A stretch of DNA of 64,000 nucleotides from Roseateles sp. DAIF2 (GTDB lineage: Bacteria; Pseudomonadota; Gammaproteobacteria; Burkholderiales; Burkholderiaceae_C), in assembly GCF_015624425.1 (NCBI RefSeq), contig NZ_CP049919.1:3224001-3288000 (forward strand), read 5' to 3'. Below are positions 42,073 to 48,650 of this stretch, piece after piece (within the stretch, counting starts at the first letter, position 1; each line of letters begins with the position of its first letter). Below the pieces are notes generated by a model. It did not search any database and was not told the DNA's origin. It saw only the letters and a list, made by a program, of their open reading frames with translations. The translations under genes were made by a program, and so were the position numbers.

Positions 42073-43107
42073 TCATGGCGCGTCGTCCGCGATTCGCATC
42101 ACCATGCGCCCCTCGACATCGCCGCGGCGCAGACGCTCGAAGATGCCGTTGACATCGTCGAGCTTCGCTTCGTGGACGGTGGTGCGGACCTTGCCCTCGC
42201 CGGCGAAGGCGAGCGCCTCCTGCAGGTCCTTGCGAGTGCCGACGATGGAGCCGCGTACGGTCTTGGCATTCAGCACGACATCGAAGATCGGCAGCTCGAA
42301 GTCGCCCGGCGGCAGCCCGACCATCGACATGGTGCCGCGTTTGTGCAGCATGCCGATGCCCTGGGCGAAGGCCTCGCGGGAGGCCGCCGTTACGAGCACG
42401 CCGTGGGCACCTCGCAGAGATCTCTGCAGTTCCACGGCCGGATCCGCGCGACGCGCATTGACGGTCAGCTCTGCACCGAGCGCGCGCGCCAGCGCGAGCT
42501 TGGCCTCGTCGACATCGACCGCGACAACGTGGAATCCCATCGCCCGCGCGTACTGCACGGCCAGGTGTCCAAGTCCTCCGATACCGGAGATCGCGACCCA
42601 GTCGCCAGGCTTGCAGTCAAGCACCTTCAAACCCTTGTAGACCGTCACGCCGGCACATAGAACCGGCGCGATCTCCATGAAATCGACATTGCCGGGCAGG
42701 TGACCGACATAGCCCGGATCCGCCAGCACATACTCGGCGTAGCCGCCGTTGACCGTGTAGCCGGTCATCTGCTGGCCGTCGCATAGCGTTTCCCACCCGG
42801 TCAGACAATGCTCGCAGCAGCCGCAGGCGCTATGGAGCCAGGGCACGCCGACGCGGTCGCCCTCCTTCACCGTCTTCACGCCGGCGCCGACCGCAGCGAC
42901 ATAGCCGACCCCCTCGTGCCCTGGGATAAACGGCAGCGCCGGCTTTACCGGCCAGTCACCATCGGCCGCATGCAGATCGGTGTGGCAAACGCCCGAGGCG
43001 AGCACCTTGACCAGGATTTGCCCCGGCGACACCTCGGGTATCGGCACCTCCTCGAGCCGCAGCGGCTGCCCGAATGCGTGAACGACGGCGGCTTTCATGG
43101 TGGCCAT
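42073..43107 (-). CDS. adhP: Zinc-dependent alcohol dehydrogenase AdhP
   Basis: A 344-residue cytoplasmic enzyme that interconverts primary alcohols and aldehydes with NAD. Catalytic zinc ligands are visible in GVCHTDLHAADGDWP (Cys) and GHEGVG (His-Glu), structural zinc cysteines in HSACGCCEHCLTGWETLC, and the NAD-binding GIGGLGHLAVQYARAMG. ATG 43107 (MATMKAAVV) has GGGAGA about 7 bases upstream; ATG 43113 is too close to it and 43098 is a further option. Upstream lies an FNR/Anr-like box, which fits a role in fermentative or low-oxygen metabolism together with the USP downstream. Confidence 0.95.
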   Translation of the reverse strand: MATMKAAVVHAFGQPLRLEEVPIPEVSPGQILVKVLASGVCHTDLHAADGDWPVKPALPFIPGHEGVGYVAAVGAGVKTVKEGDRVGVPWLHSACGCCEHCLTGWETLCDGQQMTGYTVNGGYAEYVLADPGYVGHLPGNVDFMEIAPVLCAGVTVYKGLKVLDCKPGDWVAISGIGGLGHLAVQYARAMGFHVVAVDVDEAKLALARALGAELTVNARRADPAVELQRSLRGAHGVLVTAASREAFAQGIGMLHKRGTMSMVGLPPGDFELPIFDVVLNAKTVRGSIVGTRKDLQEALAFAGEGKVRTTVHEAKLDDVNGIFERLRRGDVEGRMVMRIADDAP

Positions 43108-43188
43108 ACTCATTTCTCCCGCGAGACGTTGGTCAGGCCGGCGAGTGCCGGGCGGTAACCAGTGTCGGCAGAGCCCTCCGGGTGAGGG

Positions 43189-43202
43189 TTGATCCACGTC
43201 AA
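43189..43202. promoter_or_regulatory. FNR/Anr-like box upstream of adhP
   Basis: TTGATCCACGTCAA (on the other strand TTGAC-N4-ATCAA) matches the FNR/Anr/Dnr half-site pattern with one deviation from the strict dyad. It ends about 82 bases upstream of the adhP start at 43107, a position fitting an oxygen-responsive activator. Confidence 0.6.
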
Positions 43203-43296
43203 TCGCGCGCGCCACTGAGCGCGGGGCCTTGCGGCCGGCGCGGGTGGTTGCGCCTGCGATGGGGGGCGCCGCCGATAACGTTGGCCCTGCAACACC

Positions 43297-43310
43297 TTGA
43301 CGGGGATCAA
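43297..43310. promoter_or_regulatory. FNR/Anr-like box upstream of the DUF2892 gene
   Basis: TTGACGGGGATCAA has the same TTGAC-N4-ATCAA form as the box on the adhP side. It ends 53 bases before the start codon at 43363. With the box at 43189 it suggests that both divergent units answer to one regulator. Confidence 0.6.
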
Positions 43311-43362
43311 CGGCGGCAGCGGCGGCCGATCCGATCATGCACCCAACACTGAGGAGCATGCC

Positions 43363-43569
43363 ATGCTGCAAAACGTCGGATCGGTCGACCGCCTGGTGCG
43401 GGTACTCGTTGGCCTGGCCCTGGTCGGCGGTGCTGCCTTCGGCGTTATCGGCGGCTGGGGCTGGCTGGGCCTGCTGCCACTGCTCACCGGCTTCGTCGGT
43501 GTCTGCCCGGCCTATCTGCCCTTCGGACTGAGCTCCTGCGCAGCAAAGCCGCATCGGCGGGAGCGCTGA
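43363..43569 (+). CDS. DUF2892 (YgaP-type) small membrane protein
   Basis: A 68-residue inner-membrane protein: MLQNVGSVDRLVRVLVGLALVGGA... with two hydrophobic helices and a GVCPAYLPFGLSSC segment typical of the DUF2892 family (also found as the membrane part of YgaP rhodanese). The cysteines in VCPAY and SSC suggest a redox or sulfur-handling role, unproven. ATG 43363 has GAGGAG just upstream. It is divergent from adhP and carries its own FNR/Anr-like box. Confidence 0.85.
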   Translation: MLQNVGSVDRLVRVLVGLALVGGAAFGVIGGWGWLGLLPLLTGFVGVCPAYLPFGLSSCAAKPHRRER

Positions 43570-43672
43570 GAAGGTATCCCGTTCGATAGGTAGGCGGAAT
43601 GCCCCGCCTTGCGGCCGAGGGTGGAACGCGCCGGCCCCATGTCGCTCATGAGCGGCCGGCCGGCTCCCGGAG

Positions 43673-44725
43673 TCAACGCAGGCGCCGACGACGGCGTACC
43701 GCGACGAAGCTCACGACGCCCAGGCCGGCCAGCAACATCGCGTAGCTGCCGGGCTCCGGCACCGCGGAGATGCTGCCGATGAAGGCCGCGTCGTTGACCT
43801 GTACCGCGCCGCTCCAGCTCTTGGCGATCACCTGGCCGTCGATATGGCCCGAGCCGGTCTTGAAGTCGGCGTTCGGCGCCAGGAAGGAGGCGACCATGCC
43901 GCCGCTGTAGTTCACCGTGGTGGCGTCCACCAGGTTGAACAGCACGCGGCCGGCGTTGAAGTTGCTGCTGCCATGGCCGCCAAAGGTGACGCTGCTGCCA
44001 TGCACATTGATGATGACCGTCGTGTCCTGCCCCAGGTTCAGCAGCGACAGGTTGTTGTTGACATCGGCGGCGCTGATGTCGAACACGGCCAGCTTGGAGC
44101 CCCGGGCGTTCAGCTCGAAGGTGCTCCACTGCTTGCCCGCGGTGCCGCTGTTGCCCAGCGCGTCGAGCTGCAGCGACAGGCCCGAGAGCCGCGTCTGCTC
44201 GGCCGCGAAATCGAAGCCCAGATCCAGCTGGCTGCCCTTGGCGGCCTTCTGCGGCGCCGGGTTCTGCCATTGGGCCACATTGGTGGCCTGGCCCCAGTAG
44301 GTCAGGCTGTCGACGCTGAGCCACTGCTTGTTGGCATTCAGATTGCCGCCGACCTTGACGTCGCCCTTGAAGCTGGCGCCGCCGCTGCTGTTCAGATTGC
44401 CGCCGACCGCCGTGTTGCCCCAGTAGCTGCCGCTGCCGGCCTTCAGATGGCCGCCCACGGTCAGGCCCTGGCCGCCGTACAGCGCCGAGCCGCCGTTCTT
44501 GGTGTTGATCGAGTAGCTGCCGACGTCCATATTGCCGCCGACCGCCACCCGGCCCTCGACATCGCTGGACGGCGCATAGAAATTCTTGAACACCACCAGG
44601 TTCATGCCGCTGGACAGGCCCAGCGCGTTCTGCGTCTCGGTCTTTACCGCCCAGGCCTGGGTGGCAAAGCCCAGCAGCAGCGCGGCGAACAGGGGAGAAA
44701 CCGTCTTCAGGGGCCTGGAGCTCAT
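43673..44725 (-). CDS. PEP-CTERM choice-of-anchor A family secreted protein
   Basis: A 350-residue exported protein. A signal peptide (PLFAALLLGFATQAWA) precedes a choice-of-anchor A domain beginning LGLSSGMNLVVFKNF with GRVAVGGNMDVGSYSI and repeated GGNLN/GGHLKA segments that suggest a beta-solenoid. The C-terminus has the PEP-CTERM sorting signal: VPEPGSYAMLLAGLGVVSFV followed by RRRRR. Such proteins are sorted by an exosortase/EpsH system, usually linked to exopolysaccharide production. No exosortase gene is in the window. Start ATG 44725 matches the signal peptide. Confidence 0.9.
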   Translation of the reverse strand: MSSRPLKTVSPLFAALLLGFATQAWAVKTETQNALGLSSGMNLVVFKNFYAPSSDVEGRVAVGGNMDVGSYSINTKNGGSALYGGQGLTVGGHLKAGSGSYWGNTAVGGNLNSSGGASFKGDVKVGGNLNANKQWLSVDSLTYWGQATNVAQWQNPAPQKAAKGSQLDLGFDFAAEQTRLSGLSLQLDALGNSGTAGKQWSTFELNARGSKLAVFDISAADVNNNLSLLNLGQDTTVIINVHGSSVTFGGHGSSNFNAGRVLFNLVDATTVNYSGGMVASFLAPNADFKTGSGHIDGQVIAKSWSGAVQVNDAAFIGSISAVPEPGSYAMLLAGLGVVSFVAVRRRRRLR

Positions 44726-44920
44726 CGAATGGGGGTCAAGTCTTGTCGGAAGCTCGCATTCTTGGCGGGCGGCCTCTGCGCGTAAACCCCGAGGCGGGGT
44801 GCTGGGCGGCGGGTTCGTGCGCAAAGTCACGCCCGGGGCGCGCCCGGCAAGGCCCGCAGGCCGAAGGACCGTTCATGTACTTTTCAGATGCCGCTGCGGC
44901 TGCCGGCCCATAATGGCCCG

Positions 44921-45787
44921 ATGAGCCTGTCATCGACGCCCCCCGGGGACGCCAGCGCGACAACACCCTCATGGATCGCCCGCCTGCGCCGCTCCCAGCG
45001 CCTGCTGCGCATCGGCAACCGCGTCTCGGCCTGGTGGGAGGATGCGCGGCTGACCTGGCAGTTCGTCGGCGAGGTGCTGCAGGCCTTGGGTCGCCTGCTG
45101 TCCGGCCGGGCCCTGATGCGGCGTTCGGACCTGGTCTGGCAGTTCGACCAGGCCGGGCCGCGCAGCGTGCTGATCGTCTCGGTGGTCAGCGGTCTGGTCG
45201 GCGTGATCCTGGCCTATATGGGCGCGGTGCAGCTGGAGCGCTTCGGCGCGCAGACCTTCATCGCCGACCTGGTCGCGATCAGCGTGGTGCGCGAGGTCGC
45301 GGCGCTGATGGCCGGCATCATCCTGGCCGGACGCATCGGCGCAGCCTATGCGGCCCAGCTGGGCAGCATGCAAGCCAACGAGGAGATCGATGCGCTGCGC
45401 GCGATGGGCGTGGATCCGGTCGAGCACCTGGTGCTGCCGCGCCTGCTGGCCCTGCTGCTGGCCGCGCCCTTCCTGACCCTGTATGCGGCCCTGGTCGCGC
45501 TGCTGGCCGGCGCGCTGGTGGCGGTCAGCATCTTCGGCGTCACGCCGGCCGAGTTCATGCACCGCAGCTACGAGGCGCTGAGCCTGAACCATGCGCTGAT
45601 CGGCCTGGCCAAGGGCACGGTCTACTGTCTGCTGGTCGCGCTGGCCGGCTGCCGCCAGGGCCTGCATGCCGGACGCAGCGCCCAGGCGGTCGGCCAGGCG
45701 GTCACGACCGCGGTGGTGCAGGCCATCGTCTGGATCGTCGTCACCGCCTCGGCGATGACGGTGGCCTTCCAGAGGCTGGGGTGGTGA
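44921..45787 (+). CDS. MlaE-type ABC permease of an MCE lipid transporter
   Basis: A 288-residue inner-membrane permease. The MlaE family pattern is clear: VLIVSVVSGLVGVILAYMGAVQLERFGA, then the conserved GRIGAAYAAQLGSMQANEEIDALRAMGVDP and the PRLLALLLAAPFLTLYA helix. It forms the membrane channel of an MCE phospholipid transporter. The ATG at 44921 begins just after an upstream gap following the PEP-CTERM gene. Its stop overlaps the ATPase start by one base (TGATG), the first of three overlapping junctions in this operon. Confidence 0.93.
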   Translation: MSLSSTPPGDASATTPSWIARLRRSQRLLRIGNRVSAWWEDARLTWQFVGEVLQALGRLLSGRALMRRSDLVWQFDQAGPRSVLIVSVVSGLVGVILAYMGAVQLERFGAQTFIADLVAISVVREVAALMAGIILAGRIGAAYAAQLGSMQANEEIDALRAMGVDPVEHLVLPRLLALLLAAPFLTLYAALVALLAGALVAVSIFGVTPAEFMHRSYEALSLNHALIGLAKGTVYCLLVALAGCRQGLHAGRSAQAVGQAVTTAVVQAIVWIVVTASAMTVAFQRLGW

Positions 45788-46536
45788 TGGAGGCCCCGGT
45801 GCAGGTAGAAGGCCTGACGATGGCCTATGGTCGCAAGCTGATCCAGCGCGACCTCAGCTTCGAGATCCGCCGCGGCGAGGTGCTGGCCATCATGGGCGGC
45901 AGCGGTTGCGGCAAGAGCACCCTGTTGCGGCATCTGATCGGCCTGCAGGTGCCGGCGGCGGGTTCGGTACGCTATGGCGGCGAGGACATCCACAGCGAGG
46001 ACGCGGCCGTGCAGGCGCGGCTGCGCCGGCGCTTCGGCGTGATGTTCCAGGCCGGCGCCTTGTGGAGTTCGATGAGCGTGGGAGAGAACGTGATGCTGCC
46101 GATGGAGTTGTTCGGGGACCACCGCGATGCCGCGGAGCGCGCGCGGCTGGCCCGCGGCAAGCTGGAGCTGGTGGGGCTGGGCGAGCATTTCGATGCCGAG
46201 CCCGCGGCGCTCAGCGGCGGCATGAAGAAGCGCGCGGCGATCGCGCGCGCACTGGCGCTGGACCCGGAGCTGATCTACCTGGACGAGCCCTCGGCCGGCC
46301 TGGACCCGCTGACCTCGGCGCGGCTGGATGACCTGATCAAGCATCTGCGCGACGACCTGGGCCGCACCGTGGTGATGGTCTCGCATGAGCTGGCCAGCAT
46401 CTTCGCGGTGGCCGACCGCGCCCTCTTCCTTGACGCGCAGAGCAAGACCATGATCGCGCTGGACTCCCCGCAGCGTCTGCTGGAACAGGGGCCGGAGCCG
46501 GTGCGCGAGTTCCTGCGCCGCGGAGAAAAGGCATGA
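45787..46536 (+). CDS. MlaF-type ABC ATPase
   Basis: A 249-residue ATP-binding subunit. Walker A is MGGSGCGKSTLL, the signature LSGGMKKRAAIARAL (MlaF-style LSGGM), Walker B LIYLDEPSAGLDP and the switch His VMVSHE. The ATP hydrolysis drives lipid movement through the permease encoded just upstream. The start overlaps the permease stop by one base, and its stop overlaps the MCE gene by 4 bases. Confidence 0.95.
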   Translation: MEAPVQVEGLTMAYGRKLIQRDLSFEIRRGEVLAIMGGSGCGKSTLLRHLIGLQVPAAGSVRYGGEDIHSEDAAVQARLRRRFGVMFQAGALWSSMSVGENVMLPMELFGDHRDAAERARLARGKLELVGLGEHFDAEPAALSGGMKKRAAIARALALDPELIYLDEPSAGLDPLTSARLDDLIKHLRDDLGRTVVMVSHELASIFAVADRALFLDAQSKTMIALDSPQRLLEQGPEPVREFLRRGEKA

Positions 46537-47585
46537 GCCGGCGCGGCAACGCCACCCTGATCGGCGCCTTCGTCGTGCTGGGCCTGATCCTGGCCACCGC
46601 GGCGGTGATCGTGATCGGCGGCGGGGAGATCTTCGCGCGCCGCGAGCGCGTCGTGATGCATTTCAGCGGCTCGATCTACGGGCTGCAGGTCGGCGCGCCG
46701 GTGGTGTTCCGCGGCGTGCGCCTGGGCAATGTCAGCTCGATCTCGGTGGCCTACGACAAGCAGCGCGACGAGTTCTCGATCCCGGTGCTGGCCGACATCG
46801 AGACCGAGGCGATCCGCGGCCTGGCCAATGGCAAGACCGGCGTGCCGATCCTGCCGGGCCTGGTGGAGCGCGGGCTGCGCGCCCAGCTGTCGATGCAGAG
46901 CCTGCTGACCGGCCAGCTCTATGTGGACCTGGACCTGCGCCCCGACAAGCAGCCGCGGCTGCGCAATGCCGCCGAGGGGCCGCTGGAGATCCCGACCGTG
47001 GACACGCCGATCCAGGAGATCAAGAACCAGATCGACGGGCTGGACATCCGCCGCCTGGTCGACGATGTCTCGACGATCGCGGCCACCGCGCGCGGCATCG
47101 TCACCGACCAGCAGGTGCGCCAGTCGCTCAGCGACGTGGCCGCCAGCGTCAGCAATCTGCGCCGCTTCAGCGAGCAGTTGGACCGCCGCTTTGGCCCGCT
47201 GGCCGATTCGGCGACCCGCACCTCGGACAAGCTGGGGCAGGCGGCCGACAGCATCAACGACACGGCCCAGCGCTTCTCCGGCACCGCGCAGCGCGCCAAC
47301 GCCCTGCTGGCGCCGGACTCGCCGCTGGTGCGCGGCCTGCAGCAGACCTCGGAGCAGCTGTCGCAGCTGGCCCTGTCGCTGCGCCAGCAGACCGATGCCG
47401 AATCGCCGCTGGTGCTGCAGCTGGACAACACCTTGCGCGATGTCTCGCGCGCCGCTCGCGCCCTGCGCGAGCTGGCCGAGCTGCTGGACCGCCGGCCCGA
47501 TGCGCTGCTGCGCGGCCGCCAGGCGCCGCCCGCCGACGCGACTGTCGCGCCACCGACCAATCCCGCCAAGGAGAAGGCGCCATGA
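46533..47585 (+). CDS. MCE (MlaD-domain) protein
   Basis: A 350-residue membrane-anchored protein. A single N-terminal helix (LIGAFVVLGLILATAAVIVIG) precedes one MCE domain (about 38-115: VMHFSGSIYGLQVGAPVVFRGVRLG...). The long C-terminus (about 150-330) is helical with regular hydrophobic spacing and could form a tube or coiled coil across the periplasm. It is a single-MCE protein, unlike PqiB or YebT which have several. It overlaps neighbours on both sides by 4 bases. Confidence 0.92.
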   Translation: MSRRGNATLIGAFVVLGLILATAAVIVIGGGEIFARRERVVMHFSGSIYGLQVGAPVVFRGVRLGNVSSISVAYDKQRDEFSIPVLADIETEAIRGLANGKTGVPILPGLVERGLRAQLSMQSLLTGQLYVDLDLRPDKQPRLRNAAEGPLEIPTVDTPIQEIKNQIDGLDIRRLVDDVSTIAATARGIVTDQQVRQSLSDVAASVSNLRRFSEQLDRRFGPLADSATRTSDKLGQAADSINDTAQRFSGTAQRANALLAPDSPLVRGLQQTSEQLSQLALSLRQQTDAESPLVLQLDNTLRDVSRAARALRELAELLDRRPDALLRGRQAPPADATVAPPTNPAKEKAP

Positions 47586-48175
47586 AACTTGCCGCCGCAA
47601 CGCTGGCAGCCCTGTCGCTGTTGGCGGGCTGCGCCAGCGGCCCCGACATCCCGCCGCGCTACTACCAGCTGCGCGTCGAACCGCCCGAGCCGGTGGTCAT
47701 GGTGGCGCCGGCCACCGACGGCCTGTGGCAGCTGGTGCTGCCGGTGCGCATGCCGGAGTACCTGGAGCGCAGCGTCATCTGGCTGCCCACCGGCAGCAGC
47801 GGCCTGCAGCAGATCGAGGGTCACCGCTGGGCCGAGCCGCTGAGCGAATCGGTGCCGCGCCTGCTCGGCAACGACCTGGGCCTGCTGCGCGGCCCCGGCC
47901 GCGTCTGGAGCGGCGCGCTGCCGCCGGGCATGCAGGCGGCGCGCCAGCTGCGCCTGGAGGTGTTGAGCCTGGAGGCCACGGCCGACCGCCGCAGCGTGCG
48001 ATTGAACGCGCGCTGGACCCTCAGCGATCCGCAGGGCCAGGCGCCGCTGCGGCCGGGCCTGGCGCAGATCGAGGTGCCGGCCGAGGGCCCAGCGCCGGAC
48101 CAGCTGGCCGCCGCGCATCGCCTGGCCCTGTGGCGGCTGGCGCAGCGCTTGGCGAGCAGCGGCGCGACGCCCTGA
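47582..48175 (+). CDS. PqiC-like ABC-transport auxiliary lipoprotein
   Basis: A 197-residue lipoprotein. Its signal peptide ends in the lipobox LLAGC (Cys at about residue 17). The mature part (PPRYYQLRVEPPEP..., WAEPLSESVPRLLGNDLGLL) matches the PqiC/DUF330 family, outer-membrane lipoproteins that work with MCE proteins. It completes the operon permease-ATPase-MCE-lipoprotein. MlaB and MlaC homologues are not present here. Confidence 0.9.
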   Translation: MKLAAATLAALSLLAGCASGPDIPPRYYQLRVEPPEPVVMVAPATDGLWQLVLPVRMPEYLERSVIWLPTGSSGLQQIEGHRWAEPLSESVPRLLGNDLGLLRGPGRVWSGALPPGMQAARQLRLEVLSLEATADRRSVRLNARWTLSDPQGQAPLRPGLAQIEVPAEGPAPDQLAAAHRLALWRLAQRLASSGATP

Positions 48176-48190
48176 GCCTCATCAGCAGTT

Positions 48191-48234
48191 CAGAAATTCT
48201 TTTCTAGACAATATTTTCTAGAAAAGTTATTCTG
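48191..48234. promoter_or_regulatory. Nested dyad operator upstream of the BlaI-type repressor
   Basis: Two copies of TTTTCTAGA (48200-48208 and 48214-48222) contain TCTAGA palindromes placed symmetrically around 48212/48213. The same centre relates an outer pair, CAGAA (48191-48195) and TTCTG (48230-48234). TTTTCTAGAAAA at 48214-48225 is itself a perfect 12-bp palindrome. The block ends 5 bases before the repressor start codon at 48240, with no visible ribosome-binding site, so the mRNA may be leaderless and the operator autoregulatory. Confidence 0.7.
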
Positions 48235-48239
48235 AATGC

Positions 48240-48650
48240 ATGAGCACTGCCGCATCACCCAAGCCGACCGCCGCCGAACTCGACCTGCTGCGCATCCTCT
48301 GGCGCCATGGCCCCTGCTCCGCACGCCAGGCGCATGAGGCACTGAGGCTGGACCGCCCCGAGATCAGCGAGGCCAATGTACTGCGCCAGCTGCAGCTGAT
48401 GCATGGCAAGGGCCTGCTGACGCGCGACGAGGGCCAACGACCCCATGTCTACGCGGCCGCGCAGGCGCAGGACAAGCTGCAGAGCCAGCTGCTGAAGGAC
48501 ATGGCCTTCAAGCTGTTCGGCGGTTCCGGCAAGGCCCTGATCATGGCCGCGCTGCGCACCCAGGTCAGCGCCCAGGAGCGCGACGAGATCGCGCAGCTGC
48601 TGCAACAAGGCGAACATGGCGACAAGCCAGGCAAGGGGCGCCGTTCGTGA
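48240..48650 (+). CDS. BlaI/MecI-family repressor
   Basis: A 136-residue winged-helix repressor. The DNA-binding domain opens with PTAAELDLLRILWRHGPCSARQAHEAL and continues SEANVLRQLQLMHGKGLLTRDE, as in BlaI/MecI proteins. The C-terminal helices provide dimerisation and, in the family, the site cut when the BlaR protease is activated. It sits immediately behind a nested operator and overlaps the protease gene by 4 bases. It probably represses itself, the protease gene and the beta-lactamase gene. Confidence 0.9.
   Translation: MSTAASPKPTAAELDLLRILWRHGPCSARQAHEALRLDRPEISEANVLRQLQLMHGKGLLTRDEGQRPHVYAAAQAQDKLQSQLLKDMAFKLFGGSGKALIMAALRTQVSAQERDEIAQLLQQGEHGDKPGKGRRS

Noticed and set aside
44921..48175. 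A toluene-resistance (Ttg2) or steroid-import Mce operon
   Set aside because: The single MCE protein, one permease and PqiC-type lipoprotein fit a general phospholipid transporter; nothing supports a specific substrate.
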